A DNA stretch of 63,657 nt from Acidobacteriota bacterium (GTDB lineage: Bacteria > Acidobacteriota > Terriglobia > Bryobacterales > Bryobacteraceae): assembly GCA_026394055.1 (NCBI GenBank), contig JAPKYZ010000091.1:1-63657 (forward strand), read 5' to 3'. This document shows, piece after piece, positions 1-7,859 of this stretch. Each line of letters begins with the position of its first letter. The stretch's first letter is position 1. Made by a program: the position numbers and the translations under genes. A model generated the notes under the pieces. The model was given only the letters and a program-made list of their open reading frames with translations. It was not told the DNA's origin and did no database searches.

Positions 1-44
1 ACCAGCTTTTCAAATCGCGCTTCTAAATCAGGCGAGAAGGTCAT
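1..44 (-). CDS. nuoE: NuoE, NADH-quinone oxidoreductase 24-kDa subunit (5' fragment)
   Basis: Only the first 14 codons are inside the window. They start at ATG 44 and read MTFSPDLEARFEKL, which fits the N-terminus of the complex I subunit that carries the [2Fe-2S] cluster next to NuoF. The start lies 20 bases downstream of the nuoD stop on the same strand, the usual place for nuoE. The identification rests on this short match and on gene order, so it is likely but not certain. Confidence 0.7.
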   Translation of the reverse strand, partial: MTFSPDLEARFEKL

Positions 45-64
45 GAGATTCGTTCAAACGGCCC

Positions 65-1303
65 TTAGCGGTCCGTGTCTCCCAGCACAAAGTCCATCGA
101 ACCCAGCGTTGCAATCGAGTCAGCAATTGACTTGCGGTCGAACAGCGCTTCGAGCGCCTGCAAGTTGCCAAAGCTCGGCGTCCGCATATGCACCCGGTAC
201 GGCTTATTGCCGCCATCGGACACGATGTAGTAGGCGATCTCGCCGCGCGGTGATTCCACCGGCACGTAGACTTCGCCCGCCGGAACCGTAAAGCCTTCGG
301 TGACGATCTTGAAGTGATAGATGAGCGACTCCATCTGGGTCTTCATCTTCTCCCGGTCCGGCAGCACGATCTTCGGCGCATCAGCCTGGAACGGTCCTTC
401 CGGCATCGCCTCCATGGCCGCCTTGGCCAGCCGGCAGCTTTCGCGCAACTCAAACATGCGCACGCGGTACCGGTCGTAGACGTCGTTGTTGGTGAACTCC
501 TTGGGAACCCGGACCCCGAACTTTTCGTATCCAGAGTAGGGTTCATCGACACGGACATCCCACGGCACGCCCGCCGCCCGAATCATCGGCCCGCTGACGC
601 CGAGCGCGATCATGCGGTCGACATCGAGCGCGCCCACGCCAATCGTGCGCTGCTTCCAGATGGGGTTGTTGTCGAGCAGGCTTTCGTATTGATCGATCTT
701 CGACGGGAAGTCGTCAACAAAGGCCTTTACCTTCTTGTCCCAGCCGCGCGGGTGATCAAGAGCCAAGCCGCCGATGCGGATGTAGCTGGTCATCATGCGC
801 TGGCCGGAGAACATCTCAAACAGCTTCAGCACTTCTTCCCGCTCGCGCATGCAGTAGAAGAACATGCTCATCGCGCCCATATCGAGCGCGTGCGTACCCA
901 GCCACACCAGGTGCGAATTGATGCGGGTCAGCTCGCACAACATGACGCGCGAAACCTGCGCCTTGGCCGGAACTTCCAGCCCCAACAGCTTCTCGACACC
1001 CAGCGCGTAGGCCAGATTGTTCGACAGATTCGCCAGATAGTCGCAGCGGTCAGTGAGAGTGACGGCCTGTTGCCAGGTCTTCACTTCCATCTCTTTTTCG
1101 ATACCCGTGTGCAGATAACCCAGGTCCGGCTTGGCGGAAACAATGGTTTCGCCGTCCAGCTCCAGCACAATGCGCAGCACGCCGTGCGTCGAAGGATGCT
1201 GCGGACCCATGTTCAGGGTCATCAATCGCTTTCCCTTGCGGGGGGCTTCGGAACTCAGGGCGTCCGGGGCCAGATCGGCGGGTGCCACCAAAGTGTCGGC
1301 CAT
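65..1303 (-). CDS. nuoD: NADH-quinone oxidoreductase subunit D
   Basis: The 412-residue product is the 49-kDa subunit of respiratory complex I, part of the peripheral arm that forms the quinone-binding pocket with NuoB. The N-terminal block MGPQHPSTHGVLRIVLELDGE and the C-terminal FVLGDTDR tail are characteristic, and the length matches the family. The ATG at 1303 is 3 bases after the nuoC stop, so the two are probably translated together. The order A-C-D-E is collinear with a standard nuo operon apart from the missing nuoB. Confidence 0.97.
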   Translation of the reverse strand: MADTLVAPADLAPDALSSEAPRKGKRLMTLNMGPQHPSTHGVLRIVLELDGETIVSAKPDLGYLHTGIEKEMEVKTWQQAVTLTDRCDYLANLSNNLAYALGVEKLLGLEVPAKAQVSRVMLCELTRINSHLVWLGTHALDMGAMSMFFYCMREREEVLKLFEMFSGQRMMTSYIRIGGLALDHPRGWDKKVKAFVDDFPSKIDQYESLLDNNPIWKQRTIGVGALDVDRMIALGVSGPMIRAAGVPWDVRVDEPYSGYEKFGVRVPKEFTNNDVYDRYRVRMFELRESCRLAKAAMEAMPEGPFQADAPKIVLPDREKMKTQMESLIYHFKIVTEGFTVPAGEVYVPVESPRGEIAYYIVSDGGNKPYRVHMRTPSFGNLQALEALFDRKSIADSIATLGSMDFVLGDTDR

Positions 1304-1306
1304 GGT

Positions 1307-1777
1307 CTACTTATTCTCCGCGTAATCGTATTTGTGACCGTGGATCGGAAAATCCTTGCGCAACGGGTGGCCTACCCAACCATCGGGCATCAGCAGGCGG
1401 CGCAGATCGGGGTGGCCCGTGAAGGTAACGCCCAGCAGGTCAAAAATCTCGCGCTCATACCAGCCCGCGCCTTCCCAGACCGGCACGGCCGAGGCGATCT
1501 CGGGAGCAGCGCCCGAAATGCGGCACTTCACCCGGATCCGTTCCTGCTTCCCACCCTTCGGCGGCAGCGCATGCAGGTTATAGACGATTTCAAAGCGAGG
1601 CTCCTGCGGGTACCAGTCCACGCCGGAAACGGCGCTCAACCGGTTGAATCCCCGGCCCTTCAGCAGGCTCAGCACCTCAATGATCTTTTCCGCAGCCACG
1701 TGAACCGTAGCCTCGTTCAGCGTGTCCGATGCTTCCAGCACCAGGCCGCCCAGGGCCGCGATATGAGAGTTGTCCAT
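1307..1777 (-). CDS. nuoC: NADH-quinone oxidoreductase subunit C
   Basis: The 156-residue product is the 30-kDa subunit of complex I. The family signature is intact in the second half: EREIFDLLGVTFTGHPDLRR followed by a GHPLRKDFP motif. It is a separate protein here, not fused to NuoD as in Escherichia coli. It begins 40 bases downstream of nuoA, a gap far too short for the nuoB gene that normally lies between them. The protein works in the cytoplasmic arm with NuoD. Confidence 0.96.
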   Translation of the reverse strand: MDNSHIAALGGLVLEASDTLNEATVHVAAEKIIEVLSLLKGRGFNRLSAVSGVDWYPQEPRFEIVYNLHALPPKGGKQERIRVKCRISGAAPEIASAVPVWEGAGWYEREIFDLLGVTFTGHPDLRRLLMPDGWVGHPLRKDFPIHGHKYDYAENK

Positions 1778-1817
1778 GCCTTAGAAGTTTTCCTTAAGTC
1801 CTCTAGCCGTCTGAACT

Positions 1818-2267
1818 TTACTTTTCGCTCAACGAATAGGCCGCTGGCGCTTTCGCGGGAGGAGCCGCCGCGGGGCCCGGATCCGCCTGCCAGTTCAACA
1901 CACCCTTCTTCCAGATGTAGAAAAAGCCCGCCAGGACCAAAACCACAAAGATCAGCATTTCCACAAACCCGAACATGCGGTTCGCACCGTGGTTCAGATC
2001 GCGGTACACCACCGCCCACGGGTACAGGAAGATCGCTTCGATGTCGAACAGGATGAACAACATCGCCACCAGGTAGAACTTGACGCTAAACCGTTCCTTG
2101 GCGGAGCCCACCGGTTGCACGCCGCATTCATAGGGCGAATCCTTCACCTTGTTCTTCACGCGATACCCGAGAATCACCCCCAGGGCGACCAAGGCAAACC
2201 CGACCAGCGTGGCCAACACCATCTGGAGCAGAACGGGGAAATATGTTTCGCTGTACGAATTGGGCAT
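1818..2267 (-). CDS. nuoA: NADH-quinone oxidoreductase subunit A
   Basis: The 149-residue membrane subunit has three predicted transmembrane helices, at roughly residues 13-35, 63-85 and 95-117. The conserved loop YECGVQPVGSAKERFSVKFY precedes the acidic second helix (FDIEAIFLYPW), which takes part in the quinone-to-proton-channel junction of complex I. The C-terminus is extended by an Ala/Pro-rich tail. It is the first gene of the minus-strand nuo cluster. No clear promoter was identified upstream. Confidence 0.96.
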   Translation of the reverse strand: MPNSYSETYFPVLLQMVLATLVGFALVALGVILGYRVKNKVKDSPYECGVQPVGSAKERFSVKFYLVAMLFILFDIEAIFLYPWAVVYRDLNHGANRMFGFVEMLIFVVLVLAGFFYIWKKGVLNWQADPGPAAAPPAKAPAAYSLSEK

Positions 2268-2450
2268 ACGAAGTTTACAGTCCAGCCAGTTGTCAAGGCC
2301 CGGACGAGGGCGCCGCGCCTTAACACATCAATATAGCAAGGCCGCCACCCCATTTTTCTCGCCTTTTGTCCGCGCCACCGGAAAAACATGCAAAAGCTTA
2401 CCGGAAAGAACCTGTGGGCGGGCTCCAGGATTCAGGGGTAGACTGTTGGT

Positions 2451-2660
2451 TTGATCGAAATCGTACTGAACGGCGAGCGAAAAAACATCCCGGCCGGCCT
2501 CACCGTCACCAGCCTCCTGGAGCATCTCGAAGTGGACCTTGGGCGTGTCGCCGTGGAGCTAAATCGGACGCTGGTGCGCAAGCGCGACTGGCCGCAGACG
2601 CCGGTGGAAGCCAACGCGCTTGTGGAAGTGGTACACTTTGTTGGAGGCGGGCGCTGTTGA
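2451..2660 (+). CDS. thiS: ThiS-like sulfur carrier protein
   Basis: The 69-residue ubiquitin-fold protein starts at TTG 2451. ThiS is adenylylated and thiocarboxylated on a C-terminal Gly-Gly and donates sulfur to the thiazole of thiamine. The fold pattern is clear (IEIVLNGE start, a central hydrophobic LLEHL helix, the end VEVVHFVGGG), but the reading frame adds Arg-Cys after the glycines. A canonical ThiS ends at the glycines, so this copy would need trimming or acts differently. No thiG, thiE or thiF is adjacent; secG follows. The call is good at family level, less sure for thiamine synthesis. Confidence 0.8.
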   Translation: MIEIVLNGERKNIPAGLTVTSLLEHLEVDLGRVAVELNRTLVRKRDWPQTPVEANALVEVVHFVGGGRC

Positions 2661-2701
2661 ACGGCCCGCTTGATTGTTGTTGGTTGTGGCTTTAGGTTGT
2701 C

Positions 2702-3139
2702 ATGCTGATTCTTCTCACCGTCATCCATGTGATTGTTTGCCTGTTCCTGATCATCGTTGTGCTGCTGCAAAGCGGCAAAGCGGCTGATATTGCAGGGGCG
2801 TTCGGCGGCATGGGCTCACAGACGACGTTTGGACCCCGGGGCGCGGCTACCGTGCTTTCGAAGGCCACGACGATCGCCGCTGGCCTGTTCATGGTGACCT
2901 CGTTGGGATTGGCAGTGCTCCAAACCCGGGAAGCCGGGCGGAGCAGCGGTGCCGGAGCAACGATTCTCGACAAGGCCAATCTGAAGACCGTGACGCCGAA
3001 AACGGCGCCCGCGGCTCAGCCTGGTCAGCCTGCCCCGGTGGGTCAGCCCATGCAGGTTCCGGTTGGCGTAACGCCTCCGGCCTCCGGTTCAGGTACCTCG
3101 CAGCCGGCCACGCCGGCCCCGGCCCAGCCAGCGCGGTGA
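2702..3139 (+). CDS. secG: Preprotein translocase subunit SecG
   Basis: The 145-residue product has two transmembrane helices (about residues 2-20 and 54-72) separated by the conserved SecG loop, with a [17 protein letters not shown] motif and [11 protein letters not shown]. SecG associates with SecYE and assists the SecA cycle during export. The tail from about residue 95 is a low-complexity Ala/Pro/Gln/Gly extension that makes it longer than the E. coli protein (110 residues). The gene lies 41 bases after thiS and just upstream of a tRNA-Leu. Confidence 0.95.
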   Translation: MLILLTVIHVIVCLFLIIVVLLQSGKAADIAGAFGGMGSQTTFGPRGAATVLSKATTIAAGLFMVTSLGLAVLQTREAGRSSGAGATILDKANLKTVTPKTAPAAQPGQPAPVGQPMQVPVGVTPPASGSGTSQPATPAPAQPAR

Positions 3140-3173
3140 AGAAGTAGTTTTTAGGTTTTAGGTTTACCCCTAA

Positions 3174-3260
3174 GCGGTCGTGGCGGAATTGGCAGACGCA
3201 CTAGCTTGAGGTGCTAGCGGGAGCAATCTCGTGGAGGTTCAAGTCCTCTCGACCGCACCA
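3174..3260 (+). tRNA. tRNA-Leu (anticodon GAG)
   Basis: An 87-base class II tRNA with encoded CCA. The acceptor arm pairs GCGGTCG with CGACCGC, and the D-arm reads TGGCAGAC. The anticodon stem is CTAGC/GCTAG with loop TTGAGGT, putting GAG at 3208-3210. A long variable arm and GGTTCAAGTCC complete it. It reads CUC/CUU leucine codons. It is followed by a rho-independent terminator and then by island-like sequence. Confidence 0.97.
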
Positions 3261-3278
3261 AAATTTTCAGTTGTACAG

Positions 3279-3308
3279 GCCGGGATGAAATCCCGGCTTT
3301 CGTTTTTT
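3279..3308 (+). terminator. Intrinsic terminator after tRNA-Leu
   Basis: A perfect 7-bp stem GCCGGGA/TCCCGGC with a TGAAA loop is followed by TTTCGTTTTTT. It sits 19 bases after the tRNA CCA end, a standard position for ending the tRNA transcript and any secG readthrough. Confidence 0.88.
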
Positions 3309-3596
3309 GCGGGATTGTAGCCGTTTTGTAGCCATCGCCTTCCCCTCTCTGCCTCAAGAGGCCTCGTGGATTAGCACAGCCGGGCCGCAGGTGCACGCGG
3401 TGACCTCTCAGCGCCCTTCCAGCGCATCAACAACAGAGGCCTTGTAGCTCAACCCAGCCGCGCGCGCGACACATATTCTGGAAAGCAACACCTTCACGAC
3501 ATGAAGAGGGCGATGGCCAATCCGGACTGTGTTGACAACCAACGTACCCACGCGCAATTCTGATTCCTACCCCCATTCACGGTTTCGCGAGCAACA
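3309..3596. other. Gene-poor stretch at the edge of an island-like region
   Basis: No convincing gene is seen. The minus strand has an open stretch of about 50 codons ending near 3437, beginning LRVGTLVVNTVRIGH after a TTG. It has no recognised family. No copy of the tRNA 3' end, as an integrated element's attachment site would give, was found downstream. Confidence 0.5.
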
Positions 3597-4484
3597 ATGA
3601 CTCAGGCTGAATTCGAAGAACGGTCCTACGAGGCACCCCTCTACAACCAGCTAGAGCGTGGCCAGAAGGACATCTTTACTCCGGGCCAAGTGCTCGAAAG
3701 CCGGGTCGGCTTTGATAGAGGGCTACTCCTGACGCAGGCCGCGATCTGGGAGACTCTGGGATATGACGCCCCGCTTCGGGGCGCTGCCTTGGGTTATTAC
3801 GACTGGCCTGACGAGTGGGGACCTCCGCATCCTCGCAGGCAACTTCCACGCTTCAGGCTTAACCTGTTCCTTCAAGCCAAGCGGCCCGAATTTTACAAGC
3901 GCAAACCGCGAGCACTCCGGGGCATCACCACCATTGACGCTCCACTGTGGGCCTTTCGCGTGACTAAACATCAGCAGCGTCTCCTTGAGGTGCTGGCACA
4001 GAAAACTCGGGGCCGCGCGCACGTCGCGTATGCCGCCGCGGCCTTCCATACGAATTCTGAGCTCTTCACTCATACCAAGCGGCGAACGATTGTCCAGAGT
4101 TCGACCTTCCCATCGGCCGCCGCGCTCACAGGCCATGAGACTTGGTACTACAAGGAGCCAGGAGCACAGGGCGCAGCCAACCCCAATCCCGAAAGCATCG
4201 AGGAACAGCCCCTGCTGCAGCGTGTTCGATCCCTGGCTGAACAGAGCGCGGTCGATACCGGTGGCGAACTCGCATGGCTCGATGCTCTTGCCGCGAACGT
4301 CATCGACTCCGTAGGTTCCGTCGAGACTGCCGACGCCCTCCAGGCGCAATTCTTCGATGACTTGCATACCCTTGACCGTCTGTCCGAGATGTATGAGCTC
4401 CGCCCGAGCTTCAAGGCTTATGCGCAGGTTACGCTATTTACGCTTCGTTTTGGCCTGACCTGGCTGGTGCTAGGCGCGGGATAA
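3597..4484 (+). CDS. Uncharacterised protein, possible PD-(D/E)XK-type nuclease
   Basis: A 295-residue soluble protein that I do not recognise by name. The N-terminal third has E34 in a VLESRVGFD block with D40, then a strand ending LFLQAKRP with Q93 and K95. The spacing E...GxD...QxK resembles the core of restriction-like nuclease folds, but this is inference from pattern only. Residues 130-180 are rich in His, Thr and Arg, and the C-terminus is helical. It stands alone on the plus strand between tRNA-Leu and a mobile-mystery-protein pair, a context that fits acquired or defence-related cargo. Confidence 0.55.
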   Translation: MTQAEFEERSYEAPLYNQLERGQKDIFTPGQVLESRVGFDRGLLLTQAAIWETLGYDAPLRGAALGYYDWPDEWGPPHPRRQLPRFRLNLFLQAKRPEFYKRKPRALRGITTIDAPLWAFRVTKHQQRLLEVLAQKTRGRAHVAYAAAAFHTNSELFTHTKRRTIVQSSTFPSAAALTGHETWYYKEPGAQGAANPNPESIEEQPLLQRVRSLAEQSAVDTGGELAWLDALAANVIDSVGSVETADALQAQFFDDLHTLDRLSEMYELRPSFKAYAQVTLFTLRFGLTWLVLGAG

Positions 4485-4676
4485 CAGGTCGCCTCTCTTC
4501 CGCTTCCATCAAATAATCAAGACTTTTGTCTACAGAATCTTAAACCTGCGCGTGTAGGCTGATTCCAAGGACGGAAATCGCCATCACCACGCCGACGGAA
4601 GACGATATTGACGACCTGCCAGAAGCCGAACTGCTCGCTCTGCGCAGCGAGGCCATTCCAACGGGTAGGCTCACGG

Positions 4677-4758
4677 CAACATAGGACGGAATCAGGTCCC
4701 GCATCTCTTCTGGCGTCAGCGGAGTGGCATCCTCCGGTTGCTGAAAAAGATCACTCAA
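4677..4758 (-). pseudogene. Truncated mobile mystery protein B (Fic/DOC family)
   Basis: From TTG 4758 the frame reads MSDLFQQPEDATPLTPEEM and continues through RDLIPSYVA, the typical N-terminus of the Fic-domain partner of mobile mystery protein A. After about 27 codons the similarity stops; the rest of the open frame (to 4540) is low-complexity Ser/Arg/Val with no Fic core (no HPFxxGNGRxxR). The start is only 3 bases after the upstream gene's stop, so the pair was once translationally coupled. It is best read as a gene remnant cut off near 4677. Confidence 0.7.
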
Positions 4759-4761
4759 GCT

Positions 4762-5217
4762 CTAGTCCCAGAACTGGCGAGGGTTGGTCTCGCGGACGAT
4801 CTCATCGATGCGCTTTTCCGGGTCTTTCGCCGCCACCGGCTGGTCTTCCAGCAACATCGAATGCTCCACCGGCGCCCGGCGTGCCCGGGCGAAAAGCTGC
4901 GCACGATCTCGAATGGTTGTTTCAAGGGGCTGATTCGGCACCAGGGCATAAACGAGCGTGCAGTTGAGCGCCTCGGCCATCCGGCGCAGCGTCGCCAGTT
5001 CGATGGTTCCTTTCACTTCGGATTGCTCCAGCCTCACCACCGTCGGTTGTTTGACGTTAAGCCGCTTCGCGAGTTGGGCCGTGGTCATGCCAAAAGCCTC
5101 ACGGATCGCCTTGGCCCAACCCCGCACTGGCGGCGTAAACAGCTTGAGATCAGGAAACTGCTTGGATCGTTCATCCAGGATTGAACGTGATGAAGCCGAC
5201 AATCGTACCTTGTCCAT
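4762..5217 (-). CDS. Mobile mystery protein A, XRE-type HTH regulator
   Basis: The 151-residue product has an XRE helix-turn-helix at about residues 33-85 (TTAQLAKRLNVKQPTVVRLE core), the following LVYALVPNQPLE motif, and a C-terminal helix ending PRQFWD. This arrangement is typical of mobile mystery protein A, which is nearly always encoded directly upstream of a Fic-domain protein B; together they resemble a toxin-antitoxin pair. Here A is complete but B is truncated, so any regulator function would be orphaned. The upstream AT-rich segment likely holds its promoter. Confidence 0.82.
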   Translation of the reverse strand: MDKVRLSASSRSILDERSKQFPDLKLFTPPVRGWAKAIREAFGMTTAQLAKRLNVKQPTVVRLEQSEVKGTIELATLRRMAEALNCTLVYALVPNQPLETTIRDRAQLFARARRAPVEHSMLLEDQPVAAKDPEKRIDEIVRETNPRQFWD

Positions 5218-5507
5218 AGCTTATACTCTATCAAACATCAGTTCTACAATAGCCTATAGCACATTAATCTCTCATTGCTTGATGCATTGCAGACTATAGA
5301 TCGCAACAGGTCAACGGGACTTGCTGGGGGCAAGCGGAATGGCATCACAGCGTGCGTACCCGAATGGTTCCAGGTTCACCCTTTTCTCATTCGCCCAAAC
5401 CTGACCGATATGCAAGGAATCATCCAACGGCTTAAAACTGTCGGCGGGTGGCAGAATTTTGCCCTGATTGGAGTTTGCAACCAATTGGGGGGTCCGGTCG
5501 TCCTACA
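5218..5507. other. AT-rich intergenic stretch, no gene recognised
   Basis: The left 60 bases are much more AT-rich than the surroundings. On the minus strand they read TTGTAG, 18 bases, then TATAAG a few bases before the ATG at 5217, a plausible promoter for the HTH gene that would give an almost leaderless mRNA. The remainder contains only short open frames without recognisable similarity. Confidence 0.4.
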
Positions 5508-6227
5508 ATGGTGAGAATGGGTTTTGTTCGAATCGTTCCGGCGATGCTTCTGGGACTGGCGGCGATTGCCGATACGGGCGATGATGCCGATTTGCCGGTG
5601 GTTGCCAAGTATCTGTCGGGTCAGGAATTCCAGCGGCAGGCGATGAAGGGCGTCGAAATGGACGTCGAAATTGAGGCGGCCATCCCGCGGCTGGAAAAGC
5701 GGGGCAAGATGCGGGCGCTGCGCGTCATCTCCAAGCTGGGGCGTATCACCTATGATGCTCTCCGGTTCGATGGCGACAATACCGTCAAAAAAGACGTCAT
5801 CGCCCGGTATCTGGCCACCGAGACCCAAGCCGCCGAGAATCCGGACCAGCGCCTAGGGATCACCCCGGCCAACTACAAGTTCAAATTCAAAGGCGAGCAT
5901 TCGCGCGATGCGCGGATGGTCTACATTGTTGAACTCACCCCCAAGCGCAAAGAAGTCGGCCTGTTCAAAGGTGAAATCTGGCTGGATACTCAGACCTGCC
6001 TGCCCGTCCGCGAAGCCGGCCGGTTTGTGAAGTCGCCCTCTGTGTTCTTAAAGCGCGTCGAGTTTGTGCGCGAATTCCAGATCCGCGATGGCGTGGCCGT
6101 GCCCACCAAAATCGCCAGCTTTGCCGACACCCGCATTGTGGGCCGGACGGAGCTGAACATCAACTACAGCAATTTTCATCGCCTCGATTCACCGATTGCC
6201 GAAGGCGGCAACGGTCCGCAGGAATAG
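5508..6227 (+). CDS. Exported conserved protein, LolA/RseB-like
   Basis: About 239 residues from ATG 5508. The start MVRMGFVRIVPAMLLGLAAI looks like a signal peptide; the longer open frame upstream would bury it, so 5508 (or 5517) is preferred. The mature part alternates strands with conserved-looking blocks (DALRFDGDNTVKKDVIARY, GEIWLDTQTCLPVREAG, FQIRDGVAVPTKIAS). This resembles outer-membrane lipoprotein-sorting (LolA/RseB) folds often seen as solitary periplasmic proteins in Acidobacteria. The exact role is not known. A hairpin terminator follows. Confidence 0.6.
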   Translation: MVRMGFVRIVPAMLLGLAAIADTGDDADLPVVAKYLSGQEFQRQAMKGVEMDVEIEAAIPRLEKRGKMRALRVISKLGRITYDALRFDGDNTVKKDVIARYLATETQAAENPDQRLGITPANYKFKFKGEHSRDARMVYIVELTPKRKEVGLFKGEIWLDTQTCLPVREAGRFVKSPSVFLKRVEFVREFQIRDGVAVPTKIASFADTRIVGRTELNINYSNFHRLDSPIAEGGNGPQE

Positions 6228-6248
6228 CGGAACTTTCTCAAACAAGAA

Positions 6249-6287
6249 AGGCGCTCCCGGATATCCGGAGAGCGCCCTTCTTCTTTT
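6249..6287. terminator. Bidirectional intrinsic terminator
   Basis: GGCGCTC and GAGCGCC flank CCGGATATCCGG, making one long hairpin. A T-rich tract (CTTCTTCTTTT) follows on the plus strand and a similar CTTTCTTGTTT on the minus strand. It lies between two convergent genes and can end both. Confidence 0.8.
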
Positions 6288-6305
6288 GGGAGCCGCGAAA
6301 TGCAG

Positions 6306-7859
6306 CTATTGCGCGCAGGCTGGGCCCACGCCCGCCGTGCAGCCCGGCTCACTCGGATCGATGTGCCGGCGGTCGCGGCCGCTGGGGGCACTTCCGAGGT
6401 AGGGGAACGTCGTGCGATAGGCGGTGTCGTTCACGTTGACGCCATCGCCCAACCGCCCGCCGATCGCCGCGCTATAGCCCGGGAACGGCGCGGCCAGCAC
6501 TCCGCCCACCACCAGGCGCAGTGCAAGATCCACCACATCGTCGCCCAAACGGCGGCCATTGGGGAATCCGGCCGGGTCGCCACCCAGCACACCCAAACGG
6601 CTTTGCGAGGCCGGCAGCGTGGGAGCAACGCCGGTATTCAGGCGCAGTAGATCCGCAATCGGACCCGCGGGGGTACCGGGAGCAGCGATCGGCGGCGCGT
6701 AGGTCACCACCGGCAGCAGATCCAGGCGCGGCGGTGTGGGAATGGCCACAGCGCCACCGGTGGCGGCATTGAACGCACGCGCCAGCAGCGGATCGAGGAA
6801 GAAGTTGGCGAACTGGGCGTCGTTCTTCGGCTGATCCATGCTGAATTTGTCTTTGAAGCCATTGCCCACCAACAGTTCGTTGATCAGCGGATTGCCCATG
6901 CGCTGGATCTGGCTCCAGCCGCCGGACCCTTGGGCGGGCAGCGGCGGGCGGCGCACGGTGACGCGGGGGCGCGAAGTGGCACCCCAGACGCCAATGGTGG
7001 CGGCGGGAGACGTCGCCGCTTCCACTGCACCGGTCTTGGTGAGCATCGCCACCGGCACTTCAATGGCAATGGCGTTGACGGCATAACCGGACACCGTGTC
7101 GGCCACGAAGTTCTCCTTGGCCGCGTCCTGGGCGGGCGACAGGACGCCTCCGTTGACGGCGCCGCGATAGTTGGCCGTGTCAAACGTACCGCCCAGATCC
7201 AGCCAGAACGGATCGTCCACCGTGCCGGCAAACACCTTGATCCCGTTGGGCGCGGTGAAGACGGCCTGGTTGAACAAGGCATCGTAGTCGATGGTGCGCG
7301 GACCAGCATTGGCCGGCAAGGCGTAGAAGGGGCCGGGGCCGGTGATGGGCGTCGAAACTCCACCCTTCACCATCGTCACCGTGTAGTTCTGACGCTGACC
7401 CAAGCCAGCATCACCGAACGACATGATCTTCGGCGGGATCAACGCAGTGCCGGGGGGCACGGGTGCGGGCGAGTTGGCCGGAGCCAGGATCGGCGCATTG
7501 GAGCCGGACCCGAGCATCGCCGTAAACACGCCCGGCAGCCGCTGTTCCGTATTGAAGCGGAACTGGAACACGATGTCTTCGCTGGCGTCGTGGTTGTTGT
7601 CGATCTTGATCTCGTAGAGGATGTCCGGGTCAAACGGGAAGAAGGTGGGTCCGTTGGCGGGTTCCAGCAACGGGTCCACGCAGAGGATGAAGGTCACCTT
7701 GGGCGTCGTGCCGCCGTCGTAGCTGCGGAAGGCGAAAACGTCGGTGATATCGGCCTTGTGGTCGAGCGCAGTGATGGGGGCTTCGCGGTGGTTGGACGCG
7801 AAAGCCATCTGCGGCGCGGTCATGACGCCGCATAAGAATACGGCCAGAAATGGTCTCAT
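6306..7859 (-). CDS. DUF4331 domain-containing exported protein
   Basis: The 517-residue product starts at ATG 7859, chosen because a Sec signal peptide (MRPFLAVFLCGVMTAPQMAFA) follows directly and an AAGGAG site precedes it. The mature protein begins SNHREAPITALDHKADITDVFAF, the signature of the DUF4331 family, and contains the expected Asp/Asn-rich strands. The function of the family is not established; members are extracytoplasmic. The ATG overlaps the stop of the upstream PEP-CTERM-type gene (ATGA), so the two are probably co-translated. Confidence 0.88.
   Translation of the reverse strand: MRPFLAVFLCGVMTAPQMAFASNHREAPITALDHKADITDVFAFRSYDGGTTPKVTFILCVDPLLEPANGPTFFPFDPDILYEIKIDNNHDASEDIVFQFRFNTEQRLPGVFTAMLGSGSNAPILAPANSPAPVPPGTALIPPKIMSFGDAGLGQRQNYTVTMVKGGVSTPITGPGPFYALPANAGPRTIDYDALFNQAVFTAPNGIKVFAGTVDDPFWLDLGGTFDTANYRGAVNGGVLSPAQDAAKENFVADTVSGYAVNAIAIEVPVAMLTKTGAVEAATSPAATIGVWGATSRPRVTVRRPPLPAQGSGGWSQIQRMGNPLINELLVGNGFKDKFSMDQPKNDAQFANFFLDPLLARAFNAATGGAVAIPTPPRLDLLPVVTYAPPIAAPGTPAGPIADLLRLNTGVAPTLPASQSRLGVLGGDPAGFPNGRRLGDDVVDLALRLVVGGVLAAPFPGYSAAIGGRLGDGVNVNDTAYRTTFPYLGSAPSGRDRRHIDPSEPGCTAGVGPACAQ

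Noticed and set aside
314..2056. 580-codon open frame on the plus strand across nuoD and nuoC
   Set aside because: It is the antisense of well-identified nuo genes, with His/Arg/Gln-rich composition typical of a high-GC shadow frame.
2660..2700. Possible selenocysteine readthrough at the thiS UGA
   Set aside because: No SECIS-like hairpin or protein-like continuation follows, and the carrier fold is already complete.
3214..3396. 60-codon minus-strand frame over tRNA-Leu
   Set aside because: It is the well-known artefact of translating a tRNA antisense strand (SRGLEPP), not an integrase remnant that I can support.
3260..5507. Attachment-site duplication of tRNA-Leu marking an integrated element
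   Set aside because: No second copy of the tRNA 3' end was seen downstream and no integrase is present.
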